A DNA stretch of 42,904 bases from Spirulinaceae cyanobacterium SM2_1_0 (GTDB taxonomy: Bacteria > Cyanobacteriota > Cyanobacteriia > Cyanobacteriales > Spirulinaceae), in the NCBI GenBank assembly GCA_012031265.1, contig JAAUTY010000043.1, forward strand, positions 1-42,904, given 5' to 3'. A model generated the notes under the pieces. That model had not been told where the DNA came from and ran no database searches. It saw only the letters and a list, made by a program, of their open reading frames with translations. Shown piece after piece: positions 19,009 through 27,700 of this stretch; the stretch's first letter is position 1; every line of letters begins with the position of its first letter. Both the position numbers and the translations under genes were made by a program.

Positions 19009-19162
19009 GTCTTTACAGCAGTGAGAGTAAATCATTCGGGGCTTGGTATCGGCATCATTGGCACACCGCCAAGGTCACCGGCGGCTTGTCCATAAGGGTC
19101 GGGATGAGGTCGTAGACCGCTCGCTACAATACCCATGTACGCTGCGCCGATCTACCCCCACC

Positions 19163-20066
19163 ATACCCAAATAGTTCAACACCACCGGCCCTTGCCAGCC
19201 CGACATCCACTACATGCTGTCGCCCACCGAGCGCCTGCCGGATGTCAAACACCTGATTGCTCAACGCAGCTACTTCGTCATCCACGCCCCCCGGCAAGTC
19301 AGCAAAACCACAGCGATGCTGGCGCTGGCGCAAGAACTCACTGCCAACGGCGACGACACCGCGATCATGGTCTCGGCGGCAGTGGGGAGCTGAACGTCTG
19401 GAAGAAGATCGCATTCGTGTCATCATCGAGCCGATGCTCGCGGGTCAGGATTTGGGGGACATTCCCGCTGATGATCGCCAATTCGCCATCGACCTCGGCC
19501 TTGTCTGCCGCCATCCTGCTGGCGGCCTCGTCATTGCCAACCCGATCTACCGCGAAGTCCCACCGCGAATGCTGGCGGGCGGCCCGCGCGATGCCTTGCC
19601 ACTGATTGCGCCGACGTGGCTGAATGAAGCAGGTGAGCTGCTCCCGGACGCGCTGCTCGAAACCTTCCTGAAATTCTGGCGGCAGCACGGGCAACCCTTA
19701 CTCAAGAGCGCTTCTTATCACGAGATCGCGCCGCATCTGGTGTTGATGGCCTTCCTGCATCGGGTGGGGAATGGGGGCGGCACGTTGGAGCGAGAGTACG
19801 CTATTGCCTCGCGGCGGATGGACTTATGTTTGCGTTACAGCGAGGTGACGATTGGCATTGAGCTGAAGGTGTGGCGGGACGGGCGACCTGACCCCTTGTC
19901 GGCGGGCTTAGAGCAGATCGATGCTTATCTCGCGGGTCTTGGACTCGGCTGGGGCTGGCTGATCATCTTCGACCAGCGGGAAGGTCTGCCCGATATTTCT
20001 GAACGGACGACGACGGATGCGGCTGAGACGACGAGTGGGCGGCAGATTACTGTGATTCGCGGGTAG
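19163..20066 (+). pseudogene. Internally deleted AAA-like ATPase / PD-(D/E)XK nuclease-family pseudogene
   Basis: The N-terminal fragment FNTTGPCQPDIHYMLSPTER, then YFVIHAPRQVSKTTAML, matches the start of AAA-like ATPases that carry a C-terminal PD-(D/E)XK nuclease domain. In those the P-loop normally reads GKTT; here it is SKTT. A TAG stop (19172-19174) stands immediately before FNTTGPC and no start codon is left. After about 60 residues the frame stops (AAVGS) and reappears at AERLEEDRIRVIIEPMLAG, with most of the ATPase core deleted. The C-terminal part is intact: DLGLV, IANPIYREV, MDLCLRYSEVTIGIELKVWR (nuclease-like E-x-K) and LDQIDAYL-like EQIDAYLAGLGL. Clearly inactive as a whole; the C-terminal half might still be translated from an internal start. 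Confidence 0.75.
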
Positions 20067-20173
20067 TGCCTGAGCCTCATCCCGTTGCCAGCAACTGAGC
20101 GGGTTGCCATTGAGAACCATGAGGCTCAGCCCCTGATCAAGGCGTTGAGTTGCCCAGTTGTGCCCTCAGAATC

Positions 20174-20212
20174 AGAGCATCCAAGCCCCAGCTAGTGGGA
20201 GTTGGATGCTCT
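20174..20212. terminator. Hairpin between convergent genes
   Basis: agagcatccaa at 20174-20184 and ttggatgctct at 20202-20212 form a perfect 11-bp stem with a 17-base loop. It lies between the convergent ends of the AAA pseudogene and the HEAT gene. No T-run is present on either side; a bidirectional terminator is an inference. Confidence 0.4.
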
Positions 20213-20240
20213 ACGGCTAGGATGACCTGATTCAGCCGGA

Positions 20241-20795
20241 TTATTGGGAGGGCGCGTGGGTTGCGAGTTGTTGGCTCGCGTACTGGCGCAGCAGCGGATC
20301 GGCATCATTCTCGGCGCGCTCTTCCACCAAGGCCCAGGTCTGGTGGTAGCTCGGATACTGCTCAATCATCGCGGCGAGCGCCCGCTGGCGAGGGTTGACC
20401 TCCGACTCGTGTTGGCGGCGGAAGGGATCGACGAAGGCGCACTTGGAGAGAATCTCAAAGACATTGCATTGGCTGTGCCAGCCGCGTGCGAGTTCCTCAA
20501 TCGCGACGCTCCGCACCAAAGGGTTTTGAGCGTATTGCGCGTAGGTTTTGAACCAAGCGAGGGTCGCTGAGTCTTCACGCCAGCCCTTTGCTAACGCTGC
20601 CATTGCTGTGGCGATCACATGGGGGTCTTCATCAGACTGAGCAATACTTTTCAGCAGTGTGAGGGTGTCGTCATTGTCTGACCCACACCTTACGAGTTCA
20701 TTGATTGCACGCATCCTGGATTGGGGGTCGGGGTCACGGGTTGCACGGGCTTGCAACACGGCTCGCGTCAGCGGGCGTTCCACGTTCTGCACCAT
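20241..20795 (-). CDS. Orphan HEAT-repeat protein
   Basis: 184 residues; ATG 20795 follows a purine-rich site (agaagagag). It is built from helical repeats with the pattern D.TL..LK..AQ.DEDP.V...A...LAKGW, then D.ATL.WFK.YAQ...NP.VR..AIEELARGW. These repeats are typical of the C-terminal HEAT arrays of cyanobacterial NACHT/STAND NTPases. Here the array stands alone without the NTPase. It is either a free-standing adaptor or the surviving tail of a larger gene. No signal peptide; soluble. Confidence 0.75.
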   Translation of the reverse strand: MVQNVERPLTRAVLQARATRDPDPQSRMRAINELVRCGSDNDDTLTLLKSIAQSDEDPHVIATAMAALAKGWREDSATLAWFKTYAQYAQNPLVRSVAIEELARGWHSQCNVFEILSKCAFVDPFRRQHESEVNPRQRALAAMIEQYPSYHQTWALVEERAENDADPLLRQYASQQLATHAPSQ

Positions 20796-20994
20796 AGCTC
20801 TCTTCTAGTGAATAACGCTCAAGGGAGTAATTCTTTAGCCTGTCTCTCTAGTGTACGGAGTCGGACGATAAGCTTCACCCGCTATAGCGCGCAAATTGCC
20901 GCTTGCGATCGCCCCTTATGCCACTTGGGGAAGCGGCGAGCCAGTCAGTACAATGGCGGGGATCGCTCGCTTTTACCCCTCTTTTTTACTACCG

Positions 20995-21762
20995 ATGAAT
21001 GCACCGCTGCACCGCCTGGGCATTGCCCCGACCGCTTGGCAAGTCAATGAATCCTGGGCGGATCTGACGCGATCGCCCCTGCCGTCTGAGATCATCACAC
21101 TTTCTACCGCTACAAAAACCCTCCGCCTCGATCTGGCGAAAGCAGCGCTCTTGGTCATCGATCTACAAAACGACTTCTGCCATCCCGACGGCTGGCTGGC
21201 GCATATCGGCGTAGATGTGACGCCCGCGCGCCGACCGATCGCCCCGTTGCAGCAATTATTGCCAGAACTGCGATCGCACCACGTCCCCATCCTCTGGGTG
21301 AACTGGGGCAACCGTCCCGACCTGCTCAATATCAGCGCCAGTCTGCGCCATGTCTACAACCCCACGGGCACAGGCATCGGTCTCGGCGATCCCCTGCCCA
21401 AAAATGCCGCGCCGGTGTTGACCAAGGGGAGCTGGGCGGCGGCGGTCGTTGAAGAATTGACCCGCGAATCCACAGATATTGAGGTGGACAAATATCGCAT
21501 GAGTGGCTTTTGGGACACGCCCCTCGACAGCATTCTCAAGAACCTCGGTCGTACGACACTCTTTTTTGCGGGCGTCAATGTCGATCAGTGCGTGCTCTGC
21601 ACGCTGCAAGATGCCAACTTCCTCGGTTACGACTGTATTTTGCTCCAGGACTGCGCAGCGACGACTTCGCCCGACTACTGCGCGCAAGCGACGATCTATA
21701 ACGTGAATCAATGCTTCGGCTTCGTCAGCCGCAGCGCCGATTTGCTCGCCGCCCTGACCTAG
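20995..21762 (+). CDS. Isochorismatase-family cysteine hydrolase
   Basis: 255 residues from ATG 20995; upstream in-frame ATGs at 20896 and 20953 would add residues without homology. The catalytic triad of the family is visible: Asp56 in LLVIDLQNDF, Lys166 in EVDKYRMSGF and Cys199 in AGVNVDQCVLCTLQDA. This fold hydrolyses isochorismate, nicotinamide, N-carbamoyl compounds or ureidoacrylates. The ~45-residue N-terminal extension before the core resembles RutB-like and related amidohydrolases, but the substrate is open. It is divergent from the HEAT gene and has no pathway neighbours. Confidence 0.85.
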   Translation: MNAPLHRLGIAPTAWQVNESWADLTRSPLPSEIITLSTATKTLRLDLAKAALLVIDLQNDFCHPDGWLAHIGVDVTPARRPIAPLQQLLPELRSHHVPILWVNWGNRPDLLNISASLRHVYNPTGTGIGLGDPLPKNAAPVLTKGSWAAAVVEELTRESTDIEVDKYRMSGFWDTPLDSILKNLGRTTLFFAGVNVDQCVLCTLQDANFLGYDCILLQDCAATTSPDYCAQATIYNVNQCFGFVSRSADLLAALT

Positions 21763-21769
21763 AACCGCT

Positions 21770-21930
21770 ACGCGGAATTTTGAGTTCTGGGTTTTGAGTT
21801 ACGCGGAATTTTGAGTTCTGAGTTTTGAGTTCTGAGTGGCAGAATTTACTCAAAATTCAAAACTGAGAACTTAAAACTCATCCACTTACCGCTGCGCCGA
21901 ATTTTGAGTTTTGAGTTCTGAGTGCCCGCA
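21770..21930. repeat. AT-rich GAGTTTTGA/TCAAAACT repeat cluster, copy 2
   Basis: Tandem and inverted copies of aattttgagttctgagttttgagt, tactcaaaattcaaaact and gagaacttaaaactcatccact. The phrase aaaactcatccacttaccgctgcg also occurs at about 41250-41275 and 41370-41392. It occupies much of the 21763-22187 gap. Confidence 0.65.
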
Positions 21931-21947
21931 ATACGGGAATTCTGGGG

Positions 21948-21990
21948 ATTTTGAATGGGCATCTCATTGCCGCCGTCCTGTACCAGAAGT
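21948..21990 (-). pseudogene. Second antitoxin fragment (relic)
   Basis: The minus strand reads LLVQDGGNEMPIQ-like residues. It matches the end of the antitoxin ORF at 273-395 ([13 protein letters not shown]) with about four base changes per ten. No start and no toxin remain. The remainder of the gap up to 22187 shows only a short gggtttgaaaccc palindrome near 22095. Confidence 0.4.
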
Positions 21991-22187
21991 TTACAGACGT
22001 TAACTTTTTCCCGGCTCAAGCTGACATTCCTGACCGGCTGCGCTAGATCTGATACTAAATCCGTATTGTGAAACCCAAAAACTGCAACATCGGAAGGGTT
22101 TGAAACCCTCCCCTACCGTGTGTTTCATTTTTGGGCAGAAAATTCGGACTTGGTATTTATCATTTTGCCCTTCGGGTCACTTGTCCT

Positions 22188-22661
22188 ATGAATTTTGCGC
22201 CCGGACTTGCTAACGACCATTGCGTGATTCCGGTGGTGAAATCGCCCCACGAATACCAGGCTTACCGCATTAGCCCCCAGGATACCAATCGTCTGGCGAT
22301 CGTTTTCGATCCGAACATTGCCAATATGTCCCTGACCGTCTGCGTCGAAATCTTCGATCCGGGCGGCAAGACTCCCCCCAACCGCCACAATATTGCTGTG
22401 GAAATGTTTTTTGTGCTCAAGGGCGAGGGGCTGGCGATCTGCGATGGCAAAGCCACGCCAATCCAGGCGGGGGACAGCCTGCTGGTGCCGCCGACGGGCA
22501 TCCACGAGATTCACAACACAGGCACCGGGCGGCTCTATGCACTCTGCTTCATGGTTCCCAATGAAGACTTTGCGGAGCTGATCCGTAGCGGGACGCCGGT
22601 TGCGCTGGATGAGGAGGATTGGCGGGTGCTGCGGCGCTCGGATGCGTTGGTGCTGACGTAG
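22188..22661 (+). CDS. Cupin-domain protein
   Basis: 157 residues from ATG 22188. The double-stranded beta-helix motifs are present: motif 1 GGKTPPNRHNIAVEMFFVLKGEG, with a metal-ligand-like H and E, and motif 2 AGDSLLVPPTGIHEIHNTG, with His. Such small cupins bind a metal and can be dioxygenases, isomerases or storage/regulatory proteins; activity is not predictable. It is isolated: long repeat-filled gaps lie on both sides. ATG 22188 is chosen because the open frame upstream is not protein-like. Confidence 0.85.
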   Translation: MNFAPGLANDHCVIPVVKSPHEYQAYRISPQDTNRLAIVFDPNIANMSLTVCVEIFDPGGKTPPNRHNIAVEMFFVLKGEGLAICDGKATPIQAGDSLLVPPTGIHEIHNTGTGRLYALCFMVPNEDFAELIRSGTPVALDEEDWRVLRRSDALVLT

Positions 22662-22841
22662 TGCCGCTACGCGGAGGGATGTGGCGTGATGAGTTTTGAG
22701 ACCCAGTCCAAGTTTTTTGCCCCAACAACCCCAACAAATTTGTGGTAAGGGGGTCAAACCCTCCCTGACTGCCTGCAACACCGGAATCCGATGGATTTTG
22801 CCTGGGCGTCCCACTGCCACTGTCGGGTAGTCGGGATTCGT

Positions 22842-22860
22842 CGCAGGATCAAATCCTGCG
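22842..22860. repeat. Short palindromic hairpin (CGCAGGAT-caa-ATCCTGCG)
   Basis: Perfect 8-bp stem with a three-base loop, eight bases before the larger hairpin at 22868-22914. Together they look like a composite palindromic intergenic element. The gap 22662-22978 holds no gene that I can support. Confidence 0.5.
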
Positions 22861-22867
22861 GCCATGA

Positions 22868-22914
22868 GAAAAGCGCTTGGGAGTCTTGCCGTGTTTCGAC
22901 CCCAAGCGCTTTTC
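22868..22914. repeat. Perfect 14-bp stem-loop, gaaaagcgcttggg / cccaagcgcttttc
   Basis: 14 paired bases around a 19-base loop (with an inner gtc/gac pair). It ends in tttt on the plus strand and, symmetrically, on the minus strand, so it can act as a bidirectional terminator for the convergent cupin and channel genes. It may also be a copy of a dispersed element. Confidence 0.6.
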
Positions 22915-22978
22915 GCTCTTTCCTCACACACCCTATAGTGTACGGCAAAACGGAAGCTTGTCAAGGCGAGCAGGGGAT

Positions 22979-23866
22979 TTAATCGGGGCGCTTGAAATCG
23001 TCGCGCCAGTTGCGAATCGCATCGGCGGCGACCTCGCGGCCGCCGATGCCGAAGGCGATCGCAAAGGCGATCGCGATCGCCCCACCAATCAACCCAAAAG
23101 CAAGATTGACAATATCCGGCGCGATGCCAATCTGTTGCAGCGCCATCGCCGTGACGAAGCCAATAATCACAATCCGCGCCGCCTGAGCGAGGATCTGCGC
23201 CTGCCGCCCGCCGGAGCTGCGGATCAGCCGGAAGGTGAGATTCGCCAGGTACAGACCGATAGCAAAGACGACAATCCCGGCGATGATGCGCCCGAAGATG
23301 ACAGACAAACCGGCGACCAGTTGCGTCAGCTCCTCGAATTCGAGCAAGTTCACGGCGGCGATCGTCGCCAGCAGCATGATGCCGACCAATGCCACCGTGC
23401 CGACAATTTCGGACGGGGTGCGCGGCGTGGGGGCGGCTGAAACCGGACTTGCGGCATCGCTCGGCGGCGGGATCGTCGCGGGTGCTGGGGTCGGGACGGT
23501 GGACACGACTGAACGGGGCGTCGGCAGGCCGAGCCAGTCGAGGACATGGTTGAAGCCGATGCCGGTCAGCAGGCTGGTAACCAGTTCCGAGACAAAGCGA
23601 CCGACGAAGTAGGCGGCGACCAGGATGGCGATCGCCGCAAAAATCCGGGGCAAGGCATTCAATACCTGGTCGAGCACCGCCACGGCTGGCTCGGAGATGG
23701 CTTCGATATTGAGTTCTTCGAGGGCGGCGATCGCCGTCAAGATCAGGACAACGGCATAACTCACTGTCGCCAGTGTGCCCGACAGGGTTTGGCGGCCCTC
23801 GGTCGGACTCATGCCTAGGCGGGTGCCAAAGGTATCGATACCGGTGCTAGCGAGCAGATTTCTCAC
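22979..23866 (-). CDS. MscS-related channel protein, C-terminal part (split by a frameshift)
   Basis: 295 residues from a GTG that overlaps the stop of the upstream ORF (GTGA). It has several TM-helix repeats of the mechanosensitive-channel-associated family: helix, then alternating ALPRIFAAIAILVAAYFVGRFV and LVAGLSVIFGRIIAGIVVFAIGLYLANL, and a glycine-rich last helix LAFGLIGGAIAIAFAIAFGIGG. The frame upstream of the GTG is open (IARIVRSIV) and continues the homology of the preceding ORF. The true protein is therefore about 545 residues long, interrupted at the GCGATCGC at 23886-23893. Inner membrane; a role in osmotic adaptation would be an inference. Confidence 0.75.
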   Translation of the reverse strand: MRNLLASTGIDTFGTRLGMSPTEGRQTLSGTLATVSYAVVLILTAIAALEELNIEAISEPAVAVLDQVLNALPRIFAAIAILVAAYFVGRFVSELVTSLLTGIGFNHVLDWLGLPTPRSVVSTVPTPAPATIPPPSDAASPVSAAPTPRTPSEIVGTVALVGIMLLATIAAVNLLEFEELTQLVAGLSVIFGRIIAGIVVFAIGLYLANLTFRLIRSSGGRQAQILAQAARIVIIGFVTAMALQQIGIAPDIVNLAFGLIGGAIAIAFAIAFGIGGREVAADAIRNWRDDFKRPD

Positions 23867-24618
23867 GATGCTGCGGACGATGCGGGCGATCGCCAGCCGA
23901 CGACGCCGATCAGGATCGCGGTCAGAATCTGCGGCAGCGCTTCGAGAATATCGGTCAGGACATTCTGCACCGGTTCGAGCTGATCGTCCAAGCCCAGCGT
24001 GCCGAGGGCGAAGTAAAGGAAGAAGAGCAGAACAAACCAGTAGACGATCTTGCCGAGATTTTCGTTGAGCAGCAGCGGGCTACTCCCCGGCTCGTCGCCC
24101 ATGGTTTCAGCCAAGCGATCATCGAGCCGAAAGGATTGCAGGCCGCGTGTCAGCACCAGTTTGGCAACGGTTGCCAGCAGCCAACCGCCGATGATCCAGG
24201 CGATCGCGCCGCCGACTTGGGGCAAATAGCTGAAGATGCGATCCAGAAATTGATTCAGCGGCTCGGAAACGGCGTCTAGGTTCAGCGCGTTGAGAAAGGC
24301 AACGACGGTGAACAGCAGCACGAGATAGTAGACCGTCTGGGCGACCCACTTCTCAATCGGCAGCGCCCCGGCTTGTGCGTCACCGAAGGCATATTCCGCT
24401 AAGCGATTGTCAATCTGGGTGCGGTTGAGCAGACTGCGCACCGACAGGGAGAGGAGCGTGGCAAAAATCCAGCCCACAATCAAGACGACGAAGGCACCGC
24501 TGATATTGATGACGATGCGGCCGGGTTCTGAGTCCAGCCACGAGAGCCAGTTGGGGAGATTGTCAGTCGAGAGTTGGGCGAGCAGCCCAGGTTCAGCCGA
24601 TAGAGCGGGGGTAATCAT
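23863..24618 (-). CDS. MscS-related channel protein, N-terminal part (split by a frameshift)
   Basis: 251 residues from ATG 24618. A short extramembrane start (SWLDSEPGRIVINISGA) leads to hydrophobic helices arranged as TM-helix repeats: AFVVLIVGWIFATLLSL, VYYLVLLFTVVAFLNALNLD, FSYLPQVGGAIAWIIGGWLLATVAKLVL, IVYWFVLLFFLYFALGTLGLD, ALPQILTAILIGVVGW. After GVVGW the frame leaves the family pattern (RSPASSAAS) and stops, while the next frame continues IARIVRSIVRNLLASTGID. One missing or extra base at ggcgatcgcc explains this. It may be a sequence error or a true lesion. It lies behind the third CHAT gene on the same strand with about 170 bp between them. Confidence 0.75.
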   Translation of the reverse strand: MITPALSAEPGLLAQLSTDNLPNWLSWLDSEPGRIVINISGAFVVLIVGWIFATLLSLSVRSLLNRTQIDNRLAEYAFGDAQAGALPIEKWVAQTVYYLVLLFTVVAFLNALNLDAVSEPLNQFLDRIFSYLPQVGGAIAWIIGGWLLATVAKLVLTRGLQSFRLDDRLAETMGDEPGSSPLLLNENLGKIVYWFVLLFFLYFALGTLGLDDQLEPVQNVLTDILEALPQILTAILIGVVGWRSPASSAAS

Positions 24619-24790
24619 GGCGCTAGAGTGGATGGCTGAGGGTGACCGCAGGCTACACCACCGCCTGCTCGCCCGAGGGACAACGGCGATAGTCGCAGCT
24701 TACAAGCCAAATTTTACGGATTTCTGTCCCTATCCCACCTGCTGACACATTTTTTGATCGGCGCTCGGAGCGGCGCTAGCTGACTGCTCC

Positions 24791-27700
24791 TTACCAGGGA
24801 TTTCCCACCAGCGTGAAGGCACTCCAGTAGTAGGGATGCGAGAGGTCGGGGGAGCCGAGGCGGACATCTGGGGGTAGAGCGATCGCCCCACCCCGTTGAG
24901 TGACCTGCCCGGGTTCGAGCTTCGTTGCACCGCTTAGCAGGGCGAGCTGTGCCTGCCGCAGCGCATCGGCGCGGTAGGGCGCGTCCCGCAACTGCTCGTA
25001 AAAAGCGGCCATCAGCACCAGGGTGCCACCATCACTCACGTACCAGAGGCTCCCCAGGGAGGACTTCACGCCTGCGGCAACGGCTAAACCAGAAAAACCA
25101 AGTTCGGCACTGGGATCGCCCAGTGCCGTTTGGCAGGCGCTCAACACCAACAATTCCACCGTAGGTAAGTCCAATTCGAGCCGATCGAGTTGGTCAAGGC
25201 GGATGCGTGTATCCGAGAGCTGAATGAAGGAATTCTCAGGACGGCCGGGCTGGAAGTCGCTGTGGGTGGCGAGGTGGACGATGCCGTAGGTGTCTTCGCG
25301 ACGGGCGGCTTGCAGGTTGGGCAGGGTGAACTCGTCGTCGAGGTAGGCTTTACCTGACCAGAGCTGCTCGGTAATCGCTTTCACCTCAATCGGCACCGCC
25401 GGTAAGCTCGGCAGTTCTTGAAAATGTTCCGCTCCCATCGCCAGGACGCGCAGCCCTTCTAATCGTGCTGGCTCGGTGGCGGTCAGGGAGAGGCTGGGGA
25501 CGAAGCTGAAGCTGTAGTCGGCGATCGCAAACTCCTCACCATCATGCATCGCCGCCAGCGGGATCAGTCGCAGGCCGGTGTCCGGGACATAGATCAGGTG
25601 CTGAATGCCCAAGCGCTGCAAGTCTCCCGTCAGCGGCGCGAGCAGCCAGTCATACATCTGCTGGGCGGGAGGCAGGTAGCTGCCTGCTGAGCGGCGCGGG
25701 TTGGTGATCATGCGCCGGAACTGTGCCGCGCCAGCCTCGACTTCCGCACGGGTGGCCGCCGTCTCGTAGCGGATCGGCTCGCCACTGGGGGGCACGAGCA
25801 CAAGCACCAGCCGGTCATCATCGTCAGATTGATTCTCTGGGGCGGCGGGCGACTCGCGATCTTCGAGTGTTTGGGCGATCGCCACCGGAGCATTTGATAA
25901 TGGCTGCCCATCCAACACCCCAGTGAGGGGATCGCGCGCCGACGGCAAAAATTCCGGCGGACAGAAGGCAAGATAAATCAGCCCAGATTCGCGGCCGGTA
26001 GCGGTTTTGGCTTGGCGAAGGATCTGTTGCGCGGCAGCGCGATCGCGCCTGACCGCCGTTTTCGCCTCGGCAAGCTGGAGGAAGCGGCTGTACTGACCAC
26101 TGTAGAGGCGTTCAATGCTGGCCACGGGGCGATCGCCCTCCGGCCGACAGAAGTTGCTCAGCAGTTGCCGCTCCAACAACTCATCACCCTCATCAGCGAG
26201 CGCCGTTAGTTCATTACTCTCAACCTCATCCCCGCAGAAAGGGGGGCAGGTTCCCAGCGACGAACCGACCGCCGGGACATTTTCAATATTCGAGTTGGAC
26301 ACCACATCGTCGGCACCCACAGCGAAGAGGTCGAGGTTGCCAAAAACACCACTGTCAGCGGTAAAGGTCAGGACATCACCAGGATTCAGCGTTACCGTGC
26401 CCGCGACGGGGACGCCATTGACCGCGAAGGTGCCGCGATCCGTGATCGGGTTAATCGTCAGCGTCAGGTTGTCGAGATCCGGATCGACAATCTGAGCGGC
26501 GAGGTCAGCAAAGCTGAAATTGAGGGTCAGGCCGGGGGCGATCGCCACCGTCGCAAAAGGATTCACCGTCGGCGGACTGTTGACCGAAACAATCGTGATC
26601 CCCCCCGGCGTGCCCGCCGCAACACCGCCATTCGGCAACACCGGAAACGTGCCACCCGCCAGCAAGTTCACGCCCTGGATTGTCCCTACCGTGCCATTCA
26701 CGGCCGCGCCGCCAACCACAAAGGGTGCATTAGTCGGCCCGCCATCATGGGTGATGCTGATTGTGCCGGAAGTCCCCAGCGGCGATAGGGTGTTGATCGC
26801 GATGCCGCCGCCGGTGCCAAGCACAGTCCCGCGTGCGTTGATATTGACCGCGCCGGATATACCGGTTGCTACTCCAGGAGCACGAGTATCGATTGTGGTG
26901 AAACGGATGCTGCTGCCGAGACTAGTCGTTGTCAGCGTAACGTCGCCCCCAAGTGGCGTGCCAAAAGTCGCATTGACTGAGGTGTTGATATTACCAGTGC
27001 GGATGCTGTTACCGGCTGTCATCGTCAGATCGCCACCAACGCCAGCGGCACCGCTCAGGTTGATATCGCCGGTTGCGATCGCGCTGCCCGCTGTGATGGT
27101 GAGATCGCGATGAGCCGCCGAGAGCGTGTCATTGAGGTCGAGCATCGTGAAGTTGTTGCCTGCCACGAAGCTGATCACGCCCCCGCCCCCGCCCACCGGG
27201 CCCGCCACGAAGGTTAGGGTATTGTCCGCGAGGTCATTAATCGTAATGTCATTGGTCGCTTGCAGGGTGACATTCGTGGTTCCGAGCAAAGCTTCCAGAG
27301 CAGTCTCGGAGAGCGTGAAGTCAGCTCCCGGAGCGGTGCCACTGAAAATGGTGGGCAACAAACCATCATTCGTGCCGCCGCCACCATTGACGATCGTGAT
27401 GTTCTCCGGATCGAGGAAGAGCGTGCCTCGGTTACCGTTGGGGGCAAGCAGATCAACTTCGCCGCGAAAAATCAAGTCTTGCTTGCCAGAAACTTCGACA
27501 AACCCACCGTCGCCCGCAACATTGCCGCCGCGCGCGCTGATGTTGCCGTAGAAGCTCGTGGTGTCGTCTGACCAGAGGATGATGCGGCCGCCGTCACCGA
27601 CATCGCCCGCATTGGCGAAGATGTTTGCGTTGGCGTCCACAAAGAGTTGCTGGGCGTTGGGGATGTCGCCTTGGCCGAGGTAGTCGCCGCCGAGACGGAT

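Noticed and set aside
22842-22914. tRNA or other structured RNA gene
   Set aside because: No T-loop, acceptor pairing or anticodon arm arrangement; the hairpins are simple palindromes.
22125-22964. Long minus-strand open frame of 279 codons
   Set aside because: It lies opposite the cupin gene and runs through hairpins and repeats. The composition is not protein-like, and the plus strand carries clear cupin motifs.
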